A model generated the notes under the pieces. That model searched no databases and was not told the origin of the DNA. It saw nothing but the letters and a program-made list of their open reading frames with translations. A DNA stretch of 64,000 nt from Steromphala cineraria. Its lineage: Eukaryota > Mollusca > Gastropoda > Trochida > Trochidae. This document shows positions 46,997 to 59,072 of the stretch, in pieces. Within the stretch, counting starts at the first letter, position 1. The number at the start of each line of letters is the position of its first letter. The position numbers and the translations under genes were made by a program. The stretch is taken from assembly GCA_916613615.1 (NCBI GenBank), contig OU744731.1:10050726-10114725 (forward strand), read 5' to 3'.

Positions 46997-47993
46997 CTTT
47001 AAATATCAGATATCTGTTGATATCAGACTCTTTATTTACTTATCTAAAGATGGTCGACAACGCGGTACAACACGTTATTACTTTCTTTAAATAGATAATG
47101 TGTTTCCTTCAAAAGAAATAAAATATTGATACATTAATTGCTTTCAAGTAATATATTTAGAGAGAGTGAAATTCATTATTTCCTCCAGTAAATAAACGGA
47201 GATTGAAAATAGATAAATATAACGGTGTAATATATGTACCTTTTTTAGATACATTTGTGTTAAAGCGCGCTTTAAAGACATAACAATATTATTGCTAATT
47301 GTGTTTAAATGGGTTATCAATTAAAAAGCTCTTTTACGTCCGATTTCTCTCTAGATGCAACATTAGAGCGCCAGGAATTATTTTTAAATTCTTTTTAAAA
47401 TTGATCCATTTATGATTATCTTGGAAAATCAAAAGTCACTTATGAAAGTCTTCTCTAAGTTTAAATTCTTATCGATAAATGGTGTCATTACCGTTAATAA
47501 AATCAGGCTTTTTAATTCCCTTTTTATAAAATCTTAAAACAACTAAGCGTGCACTTTTCCTTACTATCACGATGAATCTAAGCGATACTTTATCCTTTTT
47601 GAATTGATTTCATTGAAATATTGCACCATAATGAACGTGGTATCTACCTAAAATCACACTAAGAGTACACATGATACATGTTTGGATTTATTTTGTTCAA
47701 ATCGTAAACTATCTACAAAACCATCTTTACTTTGTATAATTATGTGTTTAATGGCTTTAATAATAACCGTCTTATCTACCTAAAATCACATTAAGAGTAA
47801 ACGTGATAAATTTTTGAATTTATTTTATTCAAATCTTAAACTATCTAAAAACCATCAAGTTCTGATAGGTTAAAAACTTGAAAACATTACATTATCAGTT
47901 TGACAGTGAGAAGACTCTTAAGTGAGGCAGTTTTACCAAGAACTCGAGTAGAAAGTCACCTCTGATTGTCTTCTTGACTCTCTGTTGATAAAG
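46997..47993. other. Upstream region of family X copy B with a two-copy ~130 bp tandem repeat
   Basis: Positions ~47638-47735 and ~47770-47858 are collinear copies beginning ATCTACCTAAAATCACA and ending AAACTATCTA(C)AAAACCATC. They end about 135 bases before the start codon of copy B and could hold duplicated promoter elements. No other feature is recognised. Confidence 0.55.
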
Positions 47994-49070
47994 ATGCACG
48001 TGTTTAACGTGTGTCTGGCGCTGTTATGTGTCGAGTTAATACCAAACCCGATTTCATCTAACAATGGACGAACCAAAGATCTCACCGATTCCAAAACGGA
48101 TCTCTATAACCACATGATTTGTCAAACACAACAGAGACGTGAATGTTCAAACGTTCTTCATATTCCAAACGTTTCCTTTCAGTGTAAACAATCAAAACAC
48201 TCGAATGATGGTAAAGCTGTTGAAAATGACAATGAAAATAACCTCAAAAGAGCCTTTGTTCTAGATATGAAATATTGTGTTCTTGGACAAAGAAAACGGG
48301 ATGGTCCTTTTGAAAAACTTCAATGTTTGAAACTTCAGAGTTACATTGCCGATATTCAAATTCATGAAGCTACAATGAAGTTCTATGTGAACTTTTTTGG
48401 ATTTGCCGGTTATTTGCACATGTATTTGCTGAATTCAGAAAAAGAACGTAAAATGAGGTTACATAAAATTATGCGTAAAGTAGTTGGTTTTCGTGTTTTG
48501 AAAGACGAAGAAGCTTTGATTGTAGCTGTAAAGAAGAGGAAACACGTTCATTTCTTGAAATTGAGTTCCTATGGCATTTCCAAAAGATTTCTTCAATCGG
48601 GTTACAAACCGTTTTCATCTTTAGCACCTTCTACAAAAACGATTGGAATCTTACAAATCGAAAATGAGGTGTATGTATGGGGAAGCAACGTTATGAATAG
48701 TAAACTTTGTCGTTTCCATATAACGATGCATAATTTAAAATGTTTGTTCACAATTGGATATTTCAGACAAATTCTTCTTTTCGACTTTGTGAAGAATGAT
48801 CAACACTTACTGAAAATTGTCAAATTGTGGAAAAATAAGTTAATTGTCGAAACTTACCTTCGGGGCTTAAAATTAACATATCATCACAATATCACTCTTC
48901 GCAACTGGAGCTATATTGCTATATCTAGCACTGGGCATGATCTCCTGGCTCACTGTCGGGGAAAACTACGAGGACCTTTTGTTACCCGGACTTCAATGAT
49001 AAACGTTGACAGTAAACAGCGTATTCTTCAAGGTATTTATTATGTGAGGAAAATGATAACCACAATCTGA
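47994..49070 (+). CDS. Family X copy B: intronless, secreted-type protein of unknown function (358 residues)
   Basis: A single exon runs from ATG at 47994 to TGA at 49068-49070. Upstream TTG in the same frame is not a likely start. The N-terminus (MHVFNVCLALLCVELIP) is a plausible signal peptide, followed by a hydrophilic, Cys-containing region up to about residue 150. The C-terminal ~205 residues are homologous to the protein at 3-623. Shared landmarks are Lys-Val-x-Gly-Phe, Ala-Leu-Ile-x-Ala, two Cys-x-Phe pairs, and Tyr-x-Ala-Ile-Ser with a following Cys. Basic residues are frequent. I see no catalytic motif that I recognise. Codon use is AT-rich, like its surroundings, yet the frame is intact over 1 kb, which argues that it is a real gene. 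A beta-propeller or other beta-rich extracellular fold is possible but unproven. Confidence 0.72.
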   Translation: MHVFNVCLALLCVELIPNPISSNNGRTKDLTDSKTDLYNHMICQTQQRRECSNVLHIPNVSFQCKQSKHSNDGKAVENDNENNLKRAFVLDMKYCVLGQRKRDGPFEKLQCLKLQSYIADIQIHEATMKFYVNFFGFAGYLHMYLLNSEKERKMRLHKIMRKVVGFRVLKDEEALIVAVKKRKHVHFLKLSSYGISKRFLQSGYKPFSSLAPSTKTIGILQIENEVYVWGSNVMNSKLCRFHITMHNLKCLFTIGYFRQILLFDFVKNDQHLLKIVKLWKNKLIVETYLRGLKLTYHHNITLRNWSYIAISSTGHDLLAHCRGKLRGPFVTRTSMINVDSKQRILQGIYYVRKMITTI

Positions 49071-49132
49071 TAAACTGATGCTATTGAACAATTCTTGAAA
49101 GGCAATCCTTAATTTGGGTTATCAAGTCATGT

Positions 49133-49464
49133 AAGGGACCGGTCATTTATTATAGGGGGGGGTGGGCCGGTGATTTTAGGGGGTGGGTCACAAAAAAATA
49201 AGACAGCCTTTAGGGGTGGGTCATAAAAAAATAAGACAGTATTTTAGTGCTGTTTTCAAACATTCTGATCAGAATGAGGTAAGATATATATGCTTTAATA
49301 AACATAAACAACAAACTTTAATGCTCTGCTAAGAATATAAATAGTGTAGGGGTGGGTCATAAAAAAATATGACAGGCATCAGTGGGGGGTCATAAAAAAT
49401 CATGACAGCTTTAAGGGGTTGGTCACTTTTTTTGGGACATACTGTGGGGAAATTTCACCGGCCC

Positions 49465-49500
<36 letters not shown>

Positions 49501-49506
49501 CCCTAA
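49133..49506. mobile_element. ~374 bp inverted-repeat element ending in a 32-base C run
   Basis: Starts TAAGGGACCGGTCATTTATT and ends CCGGTCCCTAA. It contains several GGGGTGGGTCATAAAAAAAT-like subrepeats. A pure C run spans 49466-49497. This is a G/C-skewed MITE, and the C run may be mis-sized in the assembly. Confidence 0.7.
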
Positions 49507-50329
49507 CCCAATTAGTTCCAACTTTGAATGTACATTAACATAAATTCTTTCTCGTCAATGTTAAACATATAAAGTTGATTCTGTCATAGTATCTTCACTA
49601 AACACTATAATATATGTACTGTAATAATTGATATTATAAATGTACGTTGAACATGAAACAATGAGTGTGTTCTGATATGTTCTAAAGAAGACAGAAACAT
49701 GAAAAGGACAAGTACTTAGGATGTATACCGCAGTTCCATATGAATTAACGATTCTGTTTATGTTATGCAAACTCAATGCTTTTATTTCAGATTAGAATTA
49801 TCATATTTACCTGAACAAATAATGCTATCTAAAACAGTCTATGTATCAAAACCCTCAATGTTGGTCAACTACTATATGCTCTTGTAGCACAATATATCTT
49901 AGATGCAAGAATCATCTCTAAGTATCTATGTCCAAACGCGCCACCTAATCAGAATAAAGAGGATTTATATCCATAAAATTCTCTCCTTTCTCCATTAAGG
50001 AAAGTTATAGACAACCAACCGCGGAAGCGCCACACACAAAAAATCATTAAGTTCTTTTACCACACCGAAATCAATATTCAACACGAGATGACAGGCTAAC
50101 ATATTACCCTTTAAATTTATACCCCAGGGGAGTGAGGCAATGTTTTACCCCAGGGTTAAGCCGATCATGTAGACGCTGAACTAGGTATGTCCCCTGGGGA
50201 AAATGCCCTTTGATATTGAGATTTCATCATTTAATTGAAATGGGTAAATGTGCGGCATGTAAACCCAGCGTAAGATAATAACAATAACACCTCTGTTTAT
50301 CAATATTTAATGAAACAATGATTCAAACA

Positions 50330-50690
50330 GCGGGACGCGCATGGTATTGAACATAAATGACTTGGTCAAACCCAGTGAACAGACGGTCAAGAGACTGCAA
50401 TAATTCGTGAGAAACAGAATAAAAGGCACATCGATACAAGGTATGACCATCATGTGCTCTAATGACGCATTGACATCTTCGATGATCTTTATGATGGGAT
50501 CCACGATGTTCTGTAGGGGTAGACAATAACTCTAAATGTAATTTCATGGTCATCAAGAGTCTGTGGTTGATTAGGAAGCTGTGAAAGCCGGTGGTGTAGT
50601 TGATTACAGACATGCTCAATTGGATTAAGATCCGGAGACAGGAAAGGCAACTCGATGCGTTCAAATCTCTCTCAAGGCAAAATAAACTGG
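50330..50690 (-). pseudogene. Decayed Tc1/mariner transposase C-terminal fragment
   Basis: On the minus strand, FERIELPFLSPDLNPIEHVC then QLHHRLSQLPNQPQTL gives the Tc1 block around the last catalytic Asp. Later, in another frame, RRCQCVIRAHDGHT matches the family C-terminus. Frame changes show decay. The rest of the element was not found. Confidence 0.75.
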
Positions 50691-50699
50691 TCAAAAATC

Positions 50700-53138
50700 T
50701 AGGTCAAGATCGGGGGTTTCTATTAGGGTTTTGATTTTGCCTCTTTTTGCAAAAGAATCCTAGTATTACAAATAAAGTTATTTTCATTTAAAATCTGGCG
50801 TAAAATGTTGACTTTGTTAAGAGGAAAACTCTAGAAATGTATAAAAAGGTGAAAAGCTCACATGTTAGCAAAAGCCTGTGAAAAGGATTCATCTTCAATT
50901 TTGCACCATCAATGGGATTTCCATAACAACGTATTCAATAAAAATAAAAGAACAACCATCTGAACCGTAGTAACTTCAGCCTGTAATTGCCAGCATTCAG
51001 ACTACGTATATTGTAAGCAACAATTCCCCTGTATGTAACGTACTGGGTATGTTAATAGATAGTGGAATCAAATATATAACTCAAAATCTATATATTAAAC
51101 TTAATATCTTTAATTTGACTCCAGCAGATGAAGTAAAGGTTAAAGAAGGTTATGTAACTAACACATGACACACGGATATCGCTTTTGCACTTTGATACCA
51201 ACAGTAAACTGACTTATATCACCCAAGGTTCTGTTTAATAAATAGAGGATATTATATGAGTGTCTATGACATACTATGTTTACGACACGAGTGGCTAAAT
51301 ATAAGTATTTCCCGAGCGAGAGCGAGGGATATACTGATATTTGGGCACGAGTGTCGTAAACATGGTATGTCATGGGCACGAATATAATATTCTGTTTATT
51401 ACCGTACTCCCAAAATTGAATACAATACTAAAAGCCTACTTCTCTGCATAGGCGGACTAGCCGCCGCCGACCCTTATAGATTGTGACGTCATAGGTGAAC
51501 CGTGACGTCAAAGTATTGTTTATGACGTGACGTCACAATGAAAAAGTGATATGACTGCCCTCGTAGGTAATAAATCAATTGATTTTTAAAAATTGAATTT
51601 ACTTTTCTAGGATTTTCATCTCTTAAACAGTATTTATCATTTAACCCTTCCTTTAACGTCATGTACCTTTGGACCTCCAAACTACAAATTTGAGTCTTAC
51701 CTTACATGAGCTGTGAAATATACCGTTTTAACTTCAATTTCCCTTTTAAGTGCAAAAGAGACTCGTTTAACAAAAGAGACAGCAACATAGTTTCCGGAAC
51801 TTCAATATATATTTTCTTCATATTTTTTTACTAAGGGTTTTAATTTACAATCAATTCTTCATGGAAATGCTGAGGCAACTCAGCAAGTAAATGATGAACT
51901 ATTAAAGTCTATTCATAACTTCATTAAGAAATCTCGAAGATTCTTGGAATTCTACTAATTATAGTTAACCACTGCCTTGCCATTTCACTAAACAATTACC
52001 GATTAAATAGCATATTTATGACTTCAACTGCATCTGTGTACCTTTCATTAATATCTGCCATATTATTTGTTCTTTCTAGAAATGCTTGCACGACATGTAT
52101 TTTTGTTTGTGAACGTCACACATTTTATATGGTCATGATTTGTAGGGAGCGACATTAACATAAGCGCTGATGTGCTTGTTTGCCAATCCCATCACACTCA
52201 GTGAATAAAATATGTTTAAACCAACTTCAATACATCATGATTGACAAGGAAATATTTAACAAAATATATAAACCATGATATGGTCCTACTCTAACAGGAT
52301 TGAAACTATACATAAAATTGATGTAAATAATTTATTGATTACTTTAAATTGATAAACAAGATACCACAGAAGACATTGAATATGCAAAAGTGTTTTATGA
52401 TAAAGTTTATGAGACCATTCGTTGAAAAAAATCGCTCAAATATACATCCATTTTTTTCGTAAGAGGGTAGAAGTCTTTAAAATCAATATCTTTTTAATTG
52501 AATTTGCTATATATATATTTATATTTTTTGATTATCAAAAATGGCTGATATGCTTATCAAAGAGATGTTGTCTGGCTAGCCAATTCACGTAAGTTTATAA
52601 GAGTACCATCATATATCTACCATGTAAAGACATGTTACCACTCTACATGTCGATCAAGGGCATACATTACACCATAGATAGATAATACAAAGCATTATTT
52701 CCCTCCGTGTCTATTCTGCTATCTAAAATGCCTTTCTTTCAAATCTTCTACATGATATCTATCGTCAAACTTACATACTCGTATACAACTAAGCTGTTAA
52801 TGTTTTTATTTCCCATCAGTTGGTACATTGAATGTGTATGTTACACAGAGCTTATAAAACAATTTTACAGGTTGTACATTTTTCTTATATTACATAATTT
52901 CCAAATCTTCAAATATTGCTACACAATTTCTATGTTTATTGTATACAACTATGCTTTGCATGACACAGAAAATCACATGATATTATATATATAATATATA
53001 ACATGAATCATCACTGTGTCTAACCTTCGTGATAACTTGGCTCCAAGGACATACCGGAGATAACACCAATTCAATCTGAACCGAATTGTCTCAATGATAA
53101 CAACGTGAATAGTTAGATCGCTCTCAAAGAACGTTACA
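50700..53138. other. Intergenic upstream of GALC-2; foldback and TGACGTCA cluster inside
   Basis: Holds the foldback at 51248-51391 and, just after it, four ACGTCA-type sites at 51484-51536. A hydrophobic AT-rich frame at 52707-52994 is not supported as a gene. The GALC-2 promoter should lie near the right end, but no clear element is seen. Confidence 0.45.
51248..51391. repeat. ~144 bp foldback element with GAGCGAGAGCGAGGG loop
   Basis: The left arm starts GATATTATATGAGTGTCTAT and the right arm ends with the near reverse complement (CACGAATATAATATTC). The loop region contains CCGAGCGAGAGCGAGGGAT. It belongs to the same style as the elements at 24315-24476 and 54360-54477. Confidence 0.75.
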
Positions 53139-56100
53139 ATGCAGTCCTCCACATTTCTATTTCTCGCCGTATGGTTAGTATCAATGTGCCTAAGTGAAGG
53201 GAGGTACGTATACAAGATAAGTGACTCTGGTGGACTGGGACGAAGGTTTGATGGTATTGGAGCTATCAGTGGAGGTGGGGTGAGTTTTTATTTTGTGTTT
53301 TATGAAATCTTGTCTGCTCGAAAACTATAGCACACTTCAAATGAATTAAAAACTACCGTACATAAAGCTTTCAAATTGACAAACACACTTCCAAATAAAG
53401 CGGTCAAAAACACGTACGTTAAACGGTGTCAAATGAAGCGAAGATGGTTGTTTTATAACAACAGATGCTTTCACAGTAATACTGAATCACCATTTGTGAT
53501 GAAAATTCTTGGTAGGTAACACATTTTCGTTAATCAGATACAAGACGGTGATATTAGTTCATCGATCACAAATTGATTTCTGAATGATAACAGATCAAAC
53601 ATTGATTTCGGAATTATAACAGCTCAAACATGATTTCGGAATGATAACAGATCAATAATTGATTTAAGAATAATGACGACTCAAACGTTGATTCCAGAAC
53701 AATTACAGATCAAACATTGATTTCAGAATTATAAGAGATCAAACGTTGATTTCGGAATGATAACAGATCAATAATTGATTTAAGAATAATGACACATCAA
53801 ACATTGATTTCAGAATGACAACAGCAGAACGATTGATCCAGAATAATAACAGATCAAACGTTGATTTCGGAATGATAACAGGTCAATAATTGATTCAAGA
53901 ATAATGACACATCAAACATTGATTTCAGAATGATAACAGATCAACCATTGATTTCATGATAATAACAGATCAACCATTGATTTCGGAATGATAACAGATC
54001 AAACATTGATTTCATGATAATAACAGATCAAACATTGATTTCGGAATGATAACGACTCAAACATTGATTTCATGATAATAACGACTCAAACATTGATTTC
54101 GGAATAATAGCAGATCAAACATTACTTACTAAATAATGAAAGAGTTCAAGCATTGATTTCAGAATTCAGGTTCAAAAGTTCGAGTATTAAAAATGTAAAA
54201 CTAACAGTATAGAACATCACATCTTGTTCATGTTGACTTTCATGGAGATCGGTACAATAACCTTAAACATATTTACATCTTTTAGAAACGCTGTTGATGC
54301 CAGAAGCATTTCAAGTTTAGGAACATCCGAAATAGAAATAGATAGAGAATCTCACTCAAGTGTCTTCTTATAGCAAATATATCAACACGAGTTGATAAAA
54401 ATTATAAACATCCGAGGCTTGTCGAGGATTGTTTTACGAGTGTTGATATATTTCATATTAGAGACACGGGGGTGAGATTAAATTTTTCATCCAAATTCAT
54501 TCTTCATTATTGATGAAAGGTGAGCATCTCTGAACCCAAAACTGACATTTTGCTTTCGTGCCTTGATGTCGTAGCATGTTGACGTCATCATGTTTATGAC
54601 GTCATAGCATTAAAATTATGTCATTACTGGATAATGGCAAAAGTATTGTGATGTAATGGTGACGCCAACAGGGCATTGTTCAAAATCTACTATCAAAACG
54701 ATTTCTCGATTTTTCTGTTGCTCCGGTAAAAATCTGACGTCATTCGAGATTACAACAAGTCAGACAATTGTTGTATGACGTTGACCCTGACGTCACTCGA
54801 GCCAAAAAGAGGGTTTCTTCCATCAATAGAGTAGAGTATCTCACCCTCAAGCATATGATAAGAATGGTTTCTTTACCAGTAGCAATGACATGCATTTAAT
54901 ATAGATCATTATAAGGGATGATTAGTTACTTGATAGATATGACGTTTAGTGGATGGCTTGTACAAAAGGACTTCGAGACATATTGTTATATCACTAAAGC
55001 GGCATTGTTTCATACCTTTCCCCATAATTTGACAAGTTTGTGGTTTCTTTGAATTGCCATGCATCTTTTGATAAGTATTCTGTATATCGGATCATCTGTT
55101 ATCGCCATGAAGGGATTCATAACGTTTCTCCTTATCAACACATCTGAAATCAATTTTTCATTTTCTGCCCTTCAATTTATTTTTAAAAAATATTCATATC
55201 ATGTGTAAATATATAAATAAATAAGCTCACATTATTGATACTATTATAAATTGTAATATTGATAAGCGCTGCTAAATCCGACATTCATTGACCAGATGGT
55301 TCTTTGAAACAGCATTGACATCGGCGTTAGATTGCAATATGAGATAATATAGCAATTAATGAAATGGGCAACTCATCAATAGTAACCCAAGGAATACTTT
55401 TTGAAAAATGTTTTTGATCATCTTCTGTAACTTATGTCGCTCAACAGAAAATAATTCAATAATTGTACTTCCTTCTCGCAATTTCTGTTTGCAGGCCACG
55501 TCAAAGTTATTAGTGAATTATCCACAGCCCCAGAGGGATGAGGTTTTCGACTATTTGTTCAAGGTTAGTCTTCATATTATAAACTGAACGCCAAAAGAAA
55601 TGTTACACCTCTTTCAATTTGAACATCATAAAAAGTTACGTGTTCACGCCTGGGATACTATCGATCGAAGGATCCGTCAACGTCGACACCAACCACACAT
55701 ACGTCAACAACTTATTGCTGCATTGATGGCCGAATGGAGGCAGATACTACCTGCTTTCATCAGACGATTGACGTTTTCTGTGAGACGAAGAGTTCAGGCA
55801 TGTGTGAAGGGAAACGGCGGACATACCAGATACTTATCACATACTATGTATAATCAAATTAATGATTATTCTATGATTTTTTTTATTTTGGTGCATGATC
55901 GGAAATAGGACAATTGTCCCACCCATGAATAACTGGCGATAATTATTTATCAATAAAGTTACAGGTCTGCTATTTTAGCACAAAACACTTAACTGATGGA
56001 GTGTTACAACACAACAAAGCAAATTCCTCTGAACACGTAACTCTTTATGATATTCAAATTCAAAGAGGTGAAATATTTCTTTTCGCGTTCAGTTTATTAG

Positions 56101-59032
56101 CTTATCTGGTGAGGGATCCTCATTAAGGTGCTCCTCATATTGGTGATATAATCACTCCTGAAACTCTTTAGTAATGGCGTTGTATCTTTATGAACTTGAA
56201 TATAGACGATAAATTGACATTAATCTTGATGTAATCGATAACTTCATTGAATTGGAAATTTCTTTACAAGTTATGTTTTAAGTTTAGAATGAATTTTTAC
56301 TTACAGCCAAATTTTGGTGCAAATCTACATATTCTAAAGGTTGAAATAGGAGGCGATATGCAAAGTACAGGTAAGATATAGTTCTGTTAACCAATAAATA
56401 TTTAAATATTCTCCTTTGTAAAGTAAGACATAGTAACTGTTGTATTAACCAACAAATATTTAAATATTCTCTTTTCTAAGGTAAGACATAGTTCTATTAA
56501 CCAATAAATATTTTAATATTCTCCTTTGTAATGAAATACATAGTTCTGTTAAACAATAAGTAGTTAAATATTCTCCTTTGTTAGGTAAGACATAGTTCTA
56601 TACCCAATAAATATTTAAATATTCTCCTTTGTCACGGTATCTGGTTAATATTTGTTTCCGAAATAAAGTTCTTCATGGCGCAGAAAATAATATTCTCATT
56701 AAGTCACTAGTGATCGGGAATGAAAATTAAAAGCAAAATATACATCACAAAATTTATATATGCTATATTTTGATCAGTCAATGATACAAATATATCGTTT
56801 GCAGATGGATCAGAAGCCACACATATGCGTACACCCGACGAAGAGAATTACCAACGTGGTTATGAATGGTGGTTTATGCAGGAGGCTAAAAAGGTTGGCG
56901 TAAATTCTCAATTTCGAAGAATATCATAAACACAGATCAAATATACCCAAAAAATCATACTTTTCTGTAACTGAATGAATATTATGTTGCTGACAAGACA
57001 GCTATGTGACTTCGTTATCATACAGTCATGACCGTTTCACTATAGTTTCAGTTTAGCTAAATAACAACTGATGTAGATTGTTAAGGGTGGATGAACTGTT
57101 TCACGACCTAATGCTCTCAGAGATTAATAGTAGGTCCTATCATGAAACATGAGTTGAGAGATTATCTGCAGCAAGTCATCTTATACAGTCGAATCCGGAC
57201 GTTTTCGTTACAAGTGGAAATCGTCCGGGTAGCGAATCGTCCGGTTATCTGAATCATAAGTAATTGTGTTTAAGTATGTATATATAGGGAAATGTTTTCC
57301 AAGAATAGGAGATATTCTCACTTTCAATGTCAATAAATCAATGAAAATCAGTACTAGAAGAGACTTGATAAACTTTCACATTGACACGTAGTTACAGACA
57401 GTCTGCTATCATAGTTTCAAGTAGCTTCCATTTGAAATATATCAGCTTATTCTATAGGATATCAATACTCAGTATTTGGCTTATAATAGAAGTTTACACA
57501 ACTAACACAATATAGTAGTAGTAACAAGTCTCATTTTCTTAGAGAAATATTCGTTTCACTCTAAAATCGTCCGGGTAAGCGAGGTTCTAATGTATGTGCC
57601 TACATCCTTCTAGCAATAAATGCGGTACCTGATATGGTAAGATGGCACAAGGCTAAAACAACGAGGGAATGTCCACGAGCTTTGTCAATTCATAAGTACA
57701 AAACATGGTTTCATTTATGCATTATTGGATTTAAAAAGAAAAAAAACTTTAATGAACCATGTTATCATATATCAATTGAAATAAGTTTTTGTTCTAAAAC
57801 ACAGAAATTTTCTAGGAATTGCAAGCGTTAAGTTTGAACTGTTATTAAAAGTTTATGAAATCGAAACAAGAGTATTCATCAATAAAATCGTTTTAATGCA
57901 TTTTCAATTTTTACATCAAATTGTTTAACTCTCAGAGAGAAATAGAGACAGACGACGCATTCACGTGAAAAACTGTTTACAATACTAATTTACAATAATT
58001 CGACTGGTGAGGATGAAGTTGACATTATGTTCTTCTTCAAAGTTGTCACCCAAATTGTAGAACAACAAAAACTTCATCAAAAACCCTATTATAACTATTT
58101 CTTAAATCAATCATGTGAGTTTCCCTTGAAAATAACTTAGTCTGATATCTTTAGGTTCAGTACAAGGTCATTTCAGATAGGTTGATGTTGACACTTACTT
58201 TAGCTTCTCTACTAGAAACACAGATAGAGGAAAGAAAATCAGTGTTCCCTTTCCCTTATGTACACAAATGATTGCAGCAAAACATCTCTTCTGTGAAGAA
58301 ACAGGACGTAAAAACTTTTGGCAATTTCGGTATTGGTAGTCGTTTTGTCAAAAGTTATGAGTTTATGAGAATGAACCATGTGGATAAATAAAGAAACTGT
58401 TGTGTTGCAGTACTTTATTCAATGTGCACACATATACCGGGATCTGTCTCGTCGATATAATTAGAATTAATTGCCGAAAGTTACTTAATTTCAATGCAGT
58501 AGCGAGCATACATGTTGAGTAACTCTCTTCTGCAAAATGATCTTTCCAAACACAAACGGAAAGTAGCACGTTCAAGTGCTCAAATTGGAAAGTATCTTAA
58601 AACTAAACCCGATCGTTTGTTGTAGTAATAGAATTTGATATCAAAATCAAGCAAACATTTCTAGAGGCCATTTTAGTTTGAACACTTTTTTAACATCCGA
58701 GATAAGGAAATGGATTTTTATCAAACAAAATTTCTATCAATTGATATCATTTAGTTTATTTGTACACCTCTTGTTCAAAACCCGAATACACTCTCCACTC
58801 TATGATATGATTTGTGTCATATGAACAGTTAGTTGTATCCCACGTGCTTATATAAAGAGACACGTGCCCCGACCATGCACACGGAAAGTGATACACATTT
58901 CATTGATACATGTCTAATATAGATATAAAACCTTCCAAGTGATGACGCTTTACAACAATACAGTTAGTGACCCATCTAATGCCCTATAATCCTTATAGAT
59001 ATAATGTAACCAAACGCTTTGGATATTTGATA

Positions 59033-59072
<40 letters not shown>

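Noticed and set aside
52707..52994. 95-codon hydrophobic frame
   Set aside because: AT-rich low-complexity composition without signal, domain or splice evidence.
53571..54130. Tandem array as a CRISPR locus
   Set aside because: No unique spacers of even length, no cas genes, and a eukaryotic intron context.
55600..55908. 102-codon frame as a host gene
   Set aside because: It is the C-terminal remnant of a Tc1-type transposase inside clear terminal repeats.
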